Assembly: GCF_003858655.1 (NCBI RefSeq)
Contig: NZ_RQXV01000012.1
Location: 1-64,000, forward strand
Direction of reading: 5' to 3'
DNA length: 64,000 bases
DNA from: Amphritea balenae
GTDB taxonomy: Bacteria; Pseudomonadota; Gammaproteobacteria; Pseudomonadales; Balneatricaceae
The notes under the pieces are model-generated. The model did no database searches. It saw nothing but the letters and a program-made list of their open reading frames with translations, and was not told where the DNA came from. Shown here in pieces: positions 19,140 to 28,699 of the stretch. The position numbers were made by a program, and so were the translations under genes. The first letter of the stretch is position 1. Each line of letters starts with the position of its first letter.

Positions 19140-21134
19140 TTACCTAATCTCAATATCCTGACCAGTCAGATCTGAAGTCACACCTGAGCCGCTATAATCC
19201 GGGTAGGTGTTAGTGATTCGGAAACCTGACGGAAGATTAATCAGTGTAATCTGGCCATTAAAGCCGTCACTGACCACACAGCTATATTCAGCAGTATTCT
19301 CACCGTCCCGAGCTGAGGACAGAGTACCCAGAGAGCCTGGGCATTCGATGACATCTCCCCCCGACTCAGCCTGCACCGATGTTGAGCTCAGATCTGCACT
19401 GTTATTCTGATCCAGGTTTCTTACCACTCCGGTAATAGTAAACTGGGAGCTGCTGCATGATTCTTCGTTGCTCACTTCAAAATCAAACACGTCGGAGCTT
19501 CCCCCAGACAGTTCCACGAGGTTATAGCTGCTTACGGTACAGATTTGTAAATTCTCAGACGAACTGGTTAGCGCAATATTACCGCTCCATGTACCGGCCA
19601 TATAGATACTACAGTCCCAGTCGGCTGTCGCCGCACCTGTATCATAATTATCAATCAAACAGTCTTCACCCTGGGATGTGGTCATAGCAAGGCTGTTCAA
19701 CAGTGTTTCAGACAGATTGTCGCCTTGTAAACTGATAGTCCCTGTTAACGTATATCCGGTAGCGGCAACCGCTTCTCCAAGAGACGTTGGTAATATATCC
19801 GGACAATTGGTCTCGTCCTGAGCATCCACAATACAGACAAAATCACCGTTATTACTATAAAACTCATCCTTTGCCGGATCAGTGTTTCCTGTTAAGGAGC
19901 TCTCATGGGCAGAGCCTTCCAACGGTTCCAGACAATCACTGTCGGATACTGTTCCTGTAATGCTCGTCAGCAGGAAGTCGTGGGTACCATTATCATCGGA
20001 ATCACCTGTGGTATCGCCGTACAGGGCTGCAGCCACCATACCGGCAGAAAGGTAGAGTCGATTGCCATCTGCATCCACCGCAGGTGTTGAATCAAGATTG
20101 ACCTGTTTGGTATATCCGCGATAGGTTCTGGTAGCCATTAATTGCGGATGCCGGCTAGCGTCCGTACCATCATCAACCGCCACCGGGTCGCCGCCACAGA
20201 TCCGGTCATTTGTATTAGGGTTATCGTCGCGAATAACACCAATGTTGCCATACCAGCCGGTACCGAAATAGCAGGTATAACTGAAGTAATCATACAGGTG
20301 AGTTACAGTGCCCGTGGCGCCGGAAGTAGTATTAGTGAGCGTATCAGCATCAACATCGAAATAGACCGATGTCATTGCTGTCGGAAAACCATCCGTATCA
20401 GTCAACGTTTTACGACATACCCCGGTATCGGAAGGTACAATCAGTATATCGGCTTCATCAACACTAAAACCGGAATCGATATAGACCCGGCCCACAACCC
20501 GGGTAAATGAATCACTGTTCTTTAGTAAAACCTTATCATCTTCTGAACTGGTCAGAATATACTCATCGCCATCATGATAGATCTTAGTCCCGATAGGCGT
20601 GTCGCTATCAGAAACTTCATTGTCCCCTTCATCGTCATTCTCATCGTACGTCTCTATGCCATCGCCATAGGTAGCCGAACCATCCGGTGGATCAATCAGC
20701 CCTCCACCTTCAAGACTACCGGCGACCAATCCACCAAGAGCATCGCTGTCCGACACCGCGATCAGACTGTTAAGACTGACTGACTGATCTCCTTGTTTAT
20801 CCGTCCAGCTCACCGCAACTGAAATAGCTGCATGATCAGGGTCAGTGACAAATGCGATCGTAGAAACCAGATTGTAGCTGGCATTCACACCGGGGATAGT
20901 CCGCCCAGTTTCTTCGGTTATTGTGGTCAATCCATCGCTTTCAGCATCTTCTCGCAGAATTTCCAGCTCTTGCTGCGCCAACTGTAAAGCTTCGGTTTTT
21001 GCTTTAACCTGTCCGGAATCGGAAAACAGGCCATTACCAAACATTGCCAGGGCAACCAGTCCAAACCCCATAATAAAGAGCCCTATGACCACCTCGATAA
21101 GGGCAATACCGGTCTGGTGTCTAAGCAGTTTCAT
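19140..21134 (-). CDS. Giant PilV-like pilin with three Cys-containing modules (set B)
   Basis: The N-terminus is a type IV prepilin: leader MKLLRHQTG, then IALIEVVIGLFIMGFGLVAL with Glu at mature position 5, and ALQLAQQELEILRE as in PilV. At 664 residues it is about four times a normal PilV. After an acidic linker (about 140-200) come three related modules (about 212-300, 462-555, 566-664). Each has a cysteine pair and ends like Y-x-C-x(5)-G-x-x-G-N-I. It is last in set B, where no pilY1 exists, so a tip-adhesin role is inferred. The ATG follows GGGGTGAAAAT. A 112-base gap separates it from the pilX-like gene. Confidence 0.8.
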   Translation of the reverse strand: MKLLRHQTGIALIEVVIGLFIMGFGLVALAMFGNGLFSDSGQVKAKTEALQLAQQELEILREDAESDGLTTITEETGRTIPGVNASYNLVSTIAFVTDPDHAAISVAVSWTDKQGDQSVSLNSLIAVSDSDALGGLVAGSLEGGGLIDPPDGSATYGDGIETYDENDDEGDNEVSDSDTPIGTKIYHDGDEYILTSSEDDKVLLKNSDSFTRVVGRVYIDSGFSVDEADILIVPSDTGVCRKTLTDTDGFPTAMTSVYFDVDADTLTNTTSGATGTVTHLYDYFSYTCYFGTGWYGNIGVIRDDNPNTNDRICGGDPVAVDDGTDASRHPQLMATRTYRGYTKQVNLDSTPAVDADGNRLYLSAGMVAAALYGDTTGDSDDNGTHDFLLTSITGTVSDSDCLEPLEGSAHESSLTGNTDPAKDEFYSNNGDFVCIVDAQDETNCPDILPTSLGEAVAATGYTLTGTISLQGDNLSETLLNSLAMTTSQGEDCLIDNYDTGAATADWDCSIYMAGTWSGNIALTSSSENLQICTVSSYNLVELSGGSSDVFDFEVSNEESCSSSQFTITGVVRNLDQNNSADLSSTSVQAESGGDVIECPGSLGTLSSARDGENTAEYSCVVSDGFNGQITLINLPSGFRITNTYPDYSGSGVTSDLTGQDIEIR

Positions 21135-21246
21135 ATTTTCACCCCATTATTCTGTTGTTACCCTCAGATAGCCGTTAGCACTCACGTAAAGTCATTACTG
21201 GCGCCAGCTCAGATCAATAATTCAGGCTTCGCCAATAATATCTGAG

Positions 21247-22386
21247 TCAGTTCCATACAAAGCTGGGAAAATCAGTCCAGGTTCCGGGTAACCCGACCCC
21301 CTTCCCCGCAGTATTAAGATTCCCCAACAGGCTACTGTCATAAAAAACATCCAGACTACCGGTACCGTTTACATCCCCGCGCACCACCGCAGCACCATTA
21401 ATATCCAGACTACCTGTTCCGGTCCAGTTTCCGGTCACAAACAGAATGCCATTGATGGTAACGTTACCCGCACCGAACATATTGCCATCTACTATCAGCA
21501 CTACCGGCTCATCTGCGGTACCAATTTCAGGACTGCCGGTAAAACTTGCATCACCATCAACCCAGATGACTGTGGCTTTCTCACCATCCAGAGTTGATAA
21601 GCTGGTTTCAACGGGATCAATTACGATACCCGCCGCTGACGATCGGTAGTTGCTTTCACTCAGCCCGAAAAAGTTCTGAAAGTAGTCAGTATCTGACAAC
21701 GTGGACAAGCTGGTATCGTTATCGACTATATCGATGCCTTTATTACTGGCGTTACTCGCCTCGATACCACCACCTGAACTCGGATGCTTAATAATCGTGT
21801 TCGCCGCCATCGCGGTGAAATCAACCTGCTCGCCACTCCAGATAGTTGTATTTGATTCCAGGTTGGTAATAGTCCCGCTGCCCTGAAGATCGATAAATCC
21901 CCTCGCAGTCAGCGGATTAGACGGCGGCAATGCTAGCGCAGGAGAACCCGATGCTATGATAGAAAGAGACTTAACCGCGGACTGATCATCACTGCGCCCC
22001 TGAGCCTCGATGGTTAAAACTTTGAGATCACCCATCTCCACATCATCATTAAACCGAACCCGAAAAGAGGGGCCTGCAGCACTCGCAACATCGGTCCAGC
22101 TACTGAAGCCACCCGGAAGATCATAATAATCCCCTGAGCTGTTCGTCGTACCACCAGCACCATTGTTCGCCTGAAAATAGCCAAGCCCGTAACTCAAGCC
22201 TGCCGAAGCGGCCTCAAAGGCTTGCTTAGCCCGCAGTTCGTTCGCGATAATCCGCTGCTCGGTAACTACCGTCTGTGCCGAAACCAGTACGATCAGGGTA
22301 ACGGACATCAACATAACGATTGATACCATCAGGGTTGCCATACCCCGCTGTCTAGCTGCTGATTTCAGATACTTGTTCATTATCAC
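21247..22386 (-). CDS. PilX-like minor pilin with repetitive C-terminal domain (set B)
   Basis: The N-terminus (RGMATLMVSIVMLMSVTLIVLVSAQ, then RAKQAFEAASAGLSYGLGYF) is that of PilX-type pilins. The 379-residue length is nearly twice PilX. Residues about 268-360 contain short Gly-rich repeats such as VDGDASFTGSP, VDGNMFGAGN, VTGNWTGTGS and VRGDVNGTGS, suggesting a beta-helix similar to bactofilin-like folds. Two starts are possible: GTG at 22386, overlapping the previous stop, or ATG at 22380 with AAGGGA upstream. It lies where pilX would be, between pilW-like and pilV-like genes. Confidence 0.82.
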   Translation of the reverse strand: MIMNKYLKSAARQRGMATLMVSIVMLMSVTLIVLVSAQTVVTEQRIIANELRAKQAFEAASAGLSYGLGYFQANNGAGGTTNSSGDYYDLPGGFSSWTDVASAAGPSFRVRFNDDVEMGDLKVLTIEAQGRSDDQSAVKSLSIIASGSPALALPPSNPLTARGFIDLQGSGTITNLESNTTIWSGEQVDFTAMAANTIIKHPSSGGGIEASNASNKGIDIVDNDTSLSTLSDTDYFQNFFGLSESNYRSSAAGIVIDPVETSLSTLDGEKATVIWVDGDASFTGSPEIGTADEPVVLIVDGNMFGAGNVTINGILFVTGNWTGTGSLDINGAAVVRGDVNGTGSLDVFYDSSLLGNLNTAGKGVGLPGTWTDFPSFVWN

Positions 22387-23219
22387 TATTCCCTTATCAG
22401 GCTATTGCCCAACTTAACCGAGGTCGTCAGGGTCTTACGCACCGAACTGTCATTGGACAGCTCCGCCGTTAACTGAATTTCCACCTGCATAGTTTCGACG
22501 AACAAATCGGTACCATCGGACGCAGTTATTGTATTCACGGCCCCACTAACCAGGTCAAAACTCAAACCGGTTACATTAATCACATCTATATCGGAAAGCG
22601 CGGCCCAGCTTCCGGTGTCACAAGTAAAGGCTGATTCACCATTTACCGGCCCTGTTCGCATCTGTACTTCACCGTTTTGCAGGCGATAACCAAACATCTC
22701 CATATTGTCGTAATCATAAATAGCCGCATCATTGAATGGCGCTGTTGCAAAGCCACAACTGGCACAATAACCGATACGGGCATCATCAGAGGCACCGTCA
22801 ACAATCGCTTCCACATCGCCCTTGTTGCCATCTAAGTTGTAACTGTACAGAGCACAACTATCGGTCAAACCACTCGCCGCCGAACTCACCGTTTCGCCTA
22901 TGCTGATACCGGGAATACCTACGACGTTATCAACGTTTTCAGTAAATGGATTCCGATCGCCGTTACCCCAGTCAGCTTCAAACCCCTCTGCACCCCAGTA
23001 GCCCGCACGGCGGATATCATTACTCATCCAGTGCAGCATACTGTTCAGATCATTTTCCAGACGCGCCTGACTAAGCAGCTCCCGACTACCAACCAACGTA
23101 GAGACAAAAACCTGCAGAACCCCTGCGGTAATAATCAAACCGACGGTCATCGCGATCATCAGCTCAATCAGGCTTAATCCCGTCTGCTGCCTATTCTTGT
23201 TAAAATTATCAGCATTCAT
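22386..23219 (-). CDS. PilW-like minor pilin (set B)
   Basis: This 277-residue pilin has a leader ending QQTG, then LSLIELMIAMTVGLIITAGVLQVF with Glu at mature position 5, and LNSMLHWMSNDIRRAGYWG, a PilW pattern. It carries two CxxC-like cysteines (GYCASCGF) in the middle, unusual and possibly a disulfide. The ATG at 23219 is preceded by AGGTGA at five bases; a GTG three codons earlier is less likely. It is tightly packed between the fimT-like and pilX-like genes. Confidence 0.88.
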   Translation of the reverse strand: MNADNFNKNRQQTGLSLIELMIAMTVGLIITAGVLQVFVSTLVGSRELLSQARLENDLNSMLHWMSNDIRRAGYWGAEGFEADWGNGDRNPFTENVDNVVGIPGISIGETVSSAASGLTDSCALYSYNLDGNKGDVEAIVDGASDDARIGYCASCGFATAPFNDAAIYDYDNMEMFGYRLQNGEVQMRTGPVNGESAFTCDTGSWAALSDIDVINVTGLSFDLVSGAVNTITASDGTDLFVETMQVEIQLTAELSNDSSVRKTLTTSVKLGNSLIRE

Positions 23220-23228
23220 TTTTATCAC

Positions 23229-23741
23229 CTAGCATCCCGGATATTGATCCAAATCATCAGAGCAGATTTCAATCCGCCCCAGCACCGTCATACTGACCTT
23301 CGCATCGTCGCCGGTCACAGAAGTTAGCGTAACCTCCCCGGCATCACTTACGTTGCCACGCGGATATAAGAACGACGTTTCCTCACTGGTAAAAGAGGTG
23401 GTAATTGATATATCGGGAAAATCAGACGCTTGCAGCATTGCCTGAGGCATACCTGTTAAAGTGCATTGCGCTCCTGTCACACAATTACAGAGCGCATCCT
23501 CACTGATCGCCATGCACCATGATCCGCCTTCTGCAAAATCAATGCTTATGGTCTGATTCCTTGCCAGGGATACACTTCGGGCCAGCTGCATCTGGGTGTA
23601 TATCGCTTCAGTAGCAGATACCAGACGAGCCCCCTTCCAGTAGGACGACATATTAGGCACAGCTATAGCTAGCAACACTGCAACAATTGCAAGCGTTACC
23701 AGCAGTTCGATCAGGGTGAACCCACGCTGCGGCTTAAGCAT
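23229..23741 (-). CDS. FimT/GspH-like minor pilin (set B)
   Basis: This 170-residue pilin has a seven-residue leader MLKPQRG, then FTLIELLVTLAIVAVLLAIAV with Glu at mature position 5, and the GspH-like YTQMQLARSVSLARNQTISIDF. Several cysteines occur in the body (CNCVTGAQC) and near the end (ICSDDLDQYPGC). The ATG at 23741 lies just after the stop of the preceding pilE-like gene; longer in-frame starts would run into that gene and give an overlong leader. It is the second gene of set B. Confidence 0.85.
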   Translation of the reverse strand: MLKPQRGFTLIELLVTLAIVAVLLAIAVPNMSSYWKGARLVSATEAIYTQMQLARSVSLARNQTISIDFAEGGSWCMAISEDALCNCVTGAQCTLTGMPQAMLQASDFPDISITTSFTSEETSFLYPRGNVSDAGEVTLTSVTGDDAKVSMTVLGRIEICSDDLDQYPGC

Positions 23742-23745
23742 CGAA

Positions 23746-24147
23746 TCAGCGATTCCAACAATCTGCATCGGCATACCCCGCTGTATGATTAGCCCCGCCT
23801 TGATCCACAGCGAAGGTTCCGCAGCCATCCCCAATCTGATTACCTGCGGGTGTTGCTGTAACAATAAAACTATTTGCCGCTGAGCTGGCCACGGCGATAG
23901 AATAAAAACTGTCCGGTGAGGTTGTTGATACGCCTAACGAAGCTGCAGTAGATGCATAAGTAATATTGTTGGCCCGGAATTTCTCCTGCTCCAGTTGAGC
24001 TGTAAGCAGAGTAGACATAGCATCTGTGCGTCGGGCCTCTCTGACAAATTCCAGATAAGAAGGGTACGCAATAGCAGCCATAACCCCCACAACCGCTACC
24101 ACGATCATCAATTCAATCAGTGTAAAACCATCAGATCTTTTAACCAC
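23746..24147 (-). CDS. PilE-like minor pilin (set B)
   Basis: This 133-residue pilin begins with the leader MVKRSDG and FTLIELMIVVAVVGVMAAIAYPSYLEFVREARRTDAM, the PilE/minor-pilin pattern. The two cysteines at the end (GDGCGTF and DADCWN) match the C-terminal loop of PilE. It starts with GTG at 24147, supported by a strong AGGAGGAGG. It is the first gene of set B, whereas PilE is last in set A. Confidence 0.9.
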   Translation of the reverse strand: MVKRSDGFTLIELMIVVAVVGVMAAIAYPSYLEFVREARRTDAMSTLLTAQLEQEKFRANNITYASTAASLGVSTTSPDSFYSIAVASSAANSFIVTATPAGNQIGDGCGTFAVDQGGANHTAGYADADCWNR

Positions 24148-24253
24148 TGGAACCTCCTCCTACTTTCCTTGTCGTTAACTGACAAAAAACGTATAGCAAA
24201 TTCCTTTTTAATGTTTGATTAAAATTTAGACAGTAAAAAACCGGTCTCCCAGT

Positions 24254-24304
24254 CAGGAGTACCCAAAATAGTTATCTGAGGTGAAACGAGCGTATGAATA
24301 GGCT
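24254..24304 (-). promoter_or_regulatory. Conserved upstream element of set B
   Basis: This stretch, about 107-157 bases before the set B pilE-like gene, matches 18895-18946 upstream of set A. The core on the minus strand is TAACTATTTTGGGTACTCC. A perfect 8-bp hairpin (ACTACATT / AATGTAGT, 24314-24332) lies just upstream of it, without a T-run. No gene is present in 24148-24422. It is a candidate common regulatory region for two pilin sets. Confidence 0.45.
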
Positions 24305-24422
24305 TATGAGTAAACTACATTAGAAATGTAGTAAAATAGCTTAGTTTGAGACCAGACTAAAAAAATAGCCATTCTGCCTCAATAACTTATGTCCATTAAT
24401 TTGGAAAAGTGCAGTTAAGTTA

Positions 24423-24932
24423 TTATTTCTTTATTGTTGCGCGACCAATGGATGAGATGGTCAATTTAAATGGGTTAGATCCATCGGCCTTTTTGAGGGT
24501 AAAACTACCCGCTCCTGTACCGCCCTCAGAATTAATTGTCATCAAATAAGTATTTTTCTTCCAATCCAGAGTGATATTCTCTGGAAAAAGAACAAACTTC
24601 AATTTTTCATCTCCAGACTGAAACTTACTGCCTCCTGCTTTATTTATATAAATCAGAACGCCTTCTGACCAGTTGTTTGTACATTGAGTTGGTTTAATAC
24701 GCTTAATCGGGCAGATACTAACCCCCTTCCCCCTATGAACAGCTTCCTGCCTGGCAAAGGTGTAGGCACTTATCAGTTTAGAAAAAGCTGTTTTTTGCTG
24801 GGTATCATGTACAAAGTCACCTAATGCAGGGGCTCCAACGGTTACCAATATTCCCATTACTGCCAGAGTAACCATCAACTCAATTAGAGTAAAACCTTTG
24901 CCATGAAGGTAGTCTTTAATACTCTTTTTCAT
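24423..24932 (-). CDS. fimT: FimT/GspH-type minor pilin (set C)
   Basis: This 169-residue protein has the leader MKKSIKDYLHGKG and FTLIELMVTLAVMGILVTVGAPALGDFV, then FSKLISAYTFARQEAVHRG, the GspH/FimT core. It has two cysteines (SICPIKRIKPTQC) and a very basic C-terminus. It is last in set C, 29 bases after pilE, while its counterpart is first in set A. No clear terminator follows. Confidence 0.88.
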   Translation of the reverse strand: MKKSIKDYLHGKGFTLIELMVTLAVMGILVTVGAPALGDFVHDTQQKTAFSKLISAYTFARQEAVHRGKGVSICPIKRIKPTQCTNNWSEGVLIYINKAGGSKFQSGDEKLKFVLFPENITLDWKKNTYLMTINSEGGTGAGSFTLKKADGSNPFKLTISSIGRATIKK

Positions 24933-24961
24933 AACTCCCCATCCTTGGGTTTAGTCATATC

Positions 24962-25402
24962 TCAGTTCCAACAACCAGCCTTAACCGGCCGTTTATCGCC
25001 CTGTTGATCAACTGAAATCTGCCCACAATCATCATTCAGTTGACCGTTCAACGGAGTTGCCTCAACAGCAAAGCTTGCAGCACCACCTACGACCAACGCA
25101 GGATTAAATGCAAACCGGTATCTGCCTGACATCCCTCCTTCTGAAACACAACCAGCTTCCAATAGATCATCGACTTTATTTCCATCGCTATCTATTAGCA
25201 GATATGAAAACGAGGTGCTATAGCGTTGCTCCATCTGTTGAGATACTTCCAGCAAACACATTTGAGCAGTATTACGCCAACTTTCAGTTACATACTGCGT
25301 ATAAGCTGGATATGCTATCGCAGCAAGCACGCCTACAATTGCAACACTGATCATCAACTCTATCAGGCTGAAACCCCGCTTATTTTCAAAAATACTTTGC
25401 AT
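24962..25402 (-). CDS. pilE: PilE-type minor pilin (set C)
   Basis: The 146-residue product has the leader [10 protein letters not shown], then [24 protein letters not shown], and ends with two cysteines in NDDCGQI and AGCWN, the usual PilE C-terminal disulfide loop. The segment [16 protein letters not shown] has an acidic, possibly calcium-binding pattern. It follows pilY1 by six bases, as in set A and in Pseudomonas. Confidence 0.92.
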   Translation of the reverse strand: MQSIFENKRGFSLIELMISVAIVGVLAAIAYPAYTQYVTESWRNTAQMCLLEVSQQMEQRYSTSFSYLLIDSDGNKVDDLLEAGCVSEGGMSGRYRFAFNPALVVGGAASFAVEATPLNGQLNDDCGQISVDQQGDKRPVKAGCWN

Positions 25403-25408
25403 CCATGC

Positions 25409-28138
25409 TTACCTTAACTGCTGCCAGCTCTTACGGCCTTTAATAATAGTTCCAGGTTTATCGACCATGTACTCCTGCTCAAGAGTTGATGTTATCAAAC
25501 TCACATCTACATCTTCTTCACTATCATCTTCGTCATCTTTTGGTTGTTCCAATATAGCAACACCAGTATCAATCCCTTTAATCCCACTTAAACCACCGTC
25601 AACATTACCTTCACTATCTGGCTCCAGAACATCATCAGTAGCATTGACCCTGCCATCACGGTTTGTATCAAAATATCGGTAATTAATACGACTACCACTT
25701 GCTGTATCCAGAATCATTAACCAACCATCTAAGTCATACTTATCCTCATCACAGTAGCCACCATCTCCGACAGGATTATATATTCGCGTCGGAAAAATAA
25801 CCCTATCCCGCCAAATGATTGACTGAGTCACTACCCGCTCCCCCGTGGCTTCCTTATTGTAGGCAATATCTAAATACCAGCCCTGATGATGAAGCTGCAT
25901 TGGTTTTTTCGATGAGATTCTTACTTCTCGAATCAGGTCACCATTGGTATAAGTAGTTTCGTCTTCAATGGCTTGCTGCAATAGAGATGTCTTTGCTACT
26001 TGCGTTCCGACATCGTAAATCCCGTAAAAACTCTGAATCGACATATCTTCAGGATCATTTTTTTCAAAATCTTTGCCTGTACCAAAGAGAATAAGTCTGT
26101 GATTATTTACATCAGTAATTGTGACTGCAGTGGAAATGGGCTGATAGCTACTTTCTATACAATCATTGTCCGCATCTGATTTATAGCAGGCCTGAAAAAG
26201 TTTAATAACTCCATGGCCATTCCATTCATCAGGATCACTAGAACTAACATCTATTCGCCACAAGTTTCCTTTAAGGTCTCCACCATAGATAAAATCCGCT
26301 TTTCCATCACTCTCACTATCATAGGACGTCAGTGTCGATAGCCCCGCCTGGCCATTTTTAATTGGGATCTTCTTTGCCTCAGCGGTAGCTATATCGACAA
26401 GGTATACAAAATCATGCCCCTTGCCTGTAGTCGGACCATCTTCCGCAGACAGATAACCACTACCGAATGCCGCATACCATCTACCATCATTTAACTGAAC
26501 TATCTTTGGTTGACTAAATGTATGACCGAGATCTGAATCCTCAAACTCCCAGAGAAAAATATCTGATGCATTTTTTTTACTAAATAAAGCGGGCTTCGTA
26601 ATATCTAAAGCATAAACGGACCTGCCGCCAGAATTTAACCCACCTACCAATATTTTTCTGGGCTTATCATTGATGAGAACCTCTTTAATAACGGGTGTAG
26701 CATCAACATAAAACTGATGTTCGTACTTATAATCAGTTAGCAAAGGCAATTTAGATAACAAGGAACCTGGAACATACGCTAGCTTTTCAACACCATACCT
26801 GGCATCAAACCCATGCAGCATGCCATCATTAGATCCGATATAGACCATTCCGTCGTTTTCATCCGACACAAAGACCGCAGTGGAATGGATAATATCCCCT
26901 AACTTATGCTTGCCCCACGCTCTGAAAGCGGTGCCGCTTAGCTCTTCTCCACGGATAAACCTAACGACGTTTTTACTGTTGATTGCTCCTTTTACCTTGT
27001 CATACTCAAACGGCACGGCGGAGGCTTTACTCATATTGGTAATTATCACTCTCTCTTCGGGAGAGGGTAATTTCAGACTTGCTTGCCAACTTGCTGTTTG
27101 ATTTATCTGACCGTATGTTGGACTGCTTTCATCACCATCAATATTGTAAGCTGCTAATTCACCGGTCCAGGCACCTTCTTTATAACTACTACTGAATAGC
27201 TGCAATCCTTGCCGCAGCTCTCCTGCTGACAGAGAAACAGGGCTAGTTCCTATAACATCACGCGAAAGTATATCTGTCAGAATATCTCTAAAGCCTGAGG
27301 TTAACTGTTCGCTGGTAACTGATTTAAACGAAATGCCATCACCGTTTTCTGCAGCTTTGTCCATCATGCTTATAGCAGCATGACTAAAATTACCAAAGGA
27401 AATAGTATAAGTACTCAACGACTGCTGATCTTTATAATCATCACTCAAATCTATCTGGGCACCGAATAGTGCTAAATCATCCAGGTAAAAAGAACTATAG
27501 TTGTTGACGACACCGGCCTCATCATTGTCCTTTTTATCCCAGTTAGGAATATTACTTCCAGCGAGCGCGTCAATACTGCTATTTATCGCTTTCCCTTCAA
27601 ACATATCCTCTCTAGGAGCACCATCTGAGAGTACGACCACATAGTTCTTCTGACACTGATGAGTTATCGGGCTAGAGTATTGAGTACCAAGAGCAAAAAA
27701 ACCATTCATGCCTCTGAAATAACGTGTTATTTCATAATAGGTTTCTGCAAGAGGTGTATTCCCTCCTGCCGACATCTTATTCAATACGCCTTCAAGGGCT
27801 TTTTTCGTAGAGCCGCAGCTTGCCTCAATACTGCCGCCATTATCACCCTGAAAACGAGACAACCCCAGTCGACTTTGAGACATAATCACCGGGTCATTGA
27901 GTAGCGCTTGCACCGCAGTTTTAGCTGCTTCAAATTTCGAAGTCCGATCGGTATCTGAAACTTGTCTATTCATACTTCCAGACGTATCCAGCAGTAGCAT
28001 TACATTAGGCTTTTCTCCCACCAGCCCCTTCGTAGTCGGAGGATAATTATTCAGATCCCAGCCATCTGATAATACTGGTACGCTAAACATTATCAGCAAC
28101 ACAGATGAGCAAGTTATAATATTTCTTTTAGCAAACAT
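25409..28138 (-). CDS. pilY1: PilY1 tip protein, compact form (set C)
   Basis: This second PilY1 has 909 residues. After a signal peptide (about 1-24) comes a complete von Willebrand A domain with metal-site residues in DTSGSM (51-56), GGNTPLAETYYE and VLSDGAPRED. The C-terminal PilY1 propeller shows MVYIGSNDGMLHGFDARYG and DINKPALFSKK-like blades, ending in an acidic stretch (DDEDDSEEDVD). Unlike the set A protein it has no lectin-like insertion. The ATG at 28138 has AGGGAG five bases upstream; a GTG two codons earlier is too close to it. Confidence 0.93.
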   Translation of the reverse strand: MFAKRNIITCSSVLLIMFSVPVLSDGWDLNNYPPTTKGLVGEKPNVMLLLDTSGSMNRQVSDTDRTSKFEAAKTAVQALLNDPVIMSQSRLGLSRFQGDNGGSIEASCGSTKKALEGVLNKMSAGGNTPLAETYYEITRYFRGMNGFFALGTQYSSPITHQCQKNYVVVLSDGAPREDMFEGKAINSSIDALAGSNIPNWDKKDNDEAGVVNNYSSFYLDDLALFGAQIDLSDDYKDQQSLSTYTISFGNFSHAAISMMDKAAENGDGISFKSVTSEQLTSGFRDILTDILSRDVIGTSPVSLSAGELRQGLQLFSSSYKEGAWTGELAAYNIDGDESSPTYGQINQTASWQASLKLPSPEERVIITNMSKASAVPFEYDKVKGAINSKNVVRFIRGEELSGTAFRAWGKHKLGDIIHSTAVFVSDENDGMVYIGSNDGMLHGFDARYGVEKLAYVPGSLLSKLPLLTDYKYEHQFYVDATPVIKEVLINDKPRKILVGGLNSGGRSVYALDITKPALFSKKNASDIFLWEFEDSDLGHTFSQPKIVQLNDGRWYAAFGSGYLSAEDGPTTGKGHDFVYLVDIATAEAKKIPIKNGQAGLSTLTSYDSESDGKADFIYGGDLKGNLWRIDVSSSDPDEWNGHGVIKLFQACYKSDADNDCIESSYQPISTAVTITDVNNHRLILFGTGKDFEKNDPEDMSIQSFYGIYDVGTQVAKTSLLQQAIEDETTYTNGDLIREVRISSKKPMQLHHQGWYLDIAYNKEATGERVVTQSIIWRDRVIFPTRIYNPVGDGGYCDEDKYDLDGWLMILDTASGSRINYRYFDTNRDGRVNATDDVLEPDSEGNVDGGLSGIKGIDTGVAILEQPKDDEDDSEEDVDVSLITSTLEQEYMVDKPGTIIKGRKSWQQLR

Positions 28139-28156
28139 GCACACTCCCTGTGCTTT

Positions 28157-28699
28157 CTATTTAACTACCACCGACCTCAGAATTACTTCAGTATTTCCCG
28201 ATGCCCCACTGCTATATGCCAGAATTAAATACTCAGAAGGTGATAACAGCTCAACGGTCACCTTAACCTGCTGATCCAATAGATCATTACCTGCTAATTC
28301 ACTAAAATCTGTTGCATCGTAGGCATGTGCTAACCAGTTAACAAACTGAGTACTATCTAAAATATCTTGTTCAGTAAGAGGCTTTTTACCTTTCTCTGCA
28401 TTAGCGATGCCATCATATGCAGATAGAACTGCCGGTCTTTTTTTTGTATAAACTGCCGTCGCTGCGCTGTTGTTAAGAATCCAGTTTTCAACAACAATTA
28501 GAGCGTCTTCCGCGGCATGAAAAGCAATACTTTTATCCTGCATATTGCCAGCCATTCGCTCCTGCAACGTAATATTCTGAAGCGCTGATGCCGCAGTAAT
28601 ACCCATTGCCAAAACAATAACCAGCGCAATCATTAAAACTGTTCCCCGCTGCTCAGGCGATTGAGATGCTAGCGCAGTTATCTTGTTTACCCCGCTCAT
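28157..28699 (-). CDS. pilX: PilX minor pilin (set C)
   Basis: This 180-residue protein has RGTVLMIALVIVLAMGITAASALQNITLQERMAGNMQDKSIAFHAAEDAL in order, the PilX N-terminal pattern (helix then ERMAGN and AFxAAE). It overlaps pilW by four bases and precedes pilY1 by 18 bases. Confidence 0.92.
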   Translation of the reverse strand: MSGVNKITALASQSPEQRGTVLMIALVIVLAMGITAASALQNITLQERMAGNMQDKSIAFHAAEDALIVVENWILNNSAATAVYTKKRPAVLSAYDGIANAEKGKKPLTEQDILDSTQFVNWLAHAYDATDFSELAGNDLLDQQVKVTVELLSPSEYLILAYSSGASGNTEVILRSVVVK

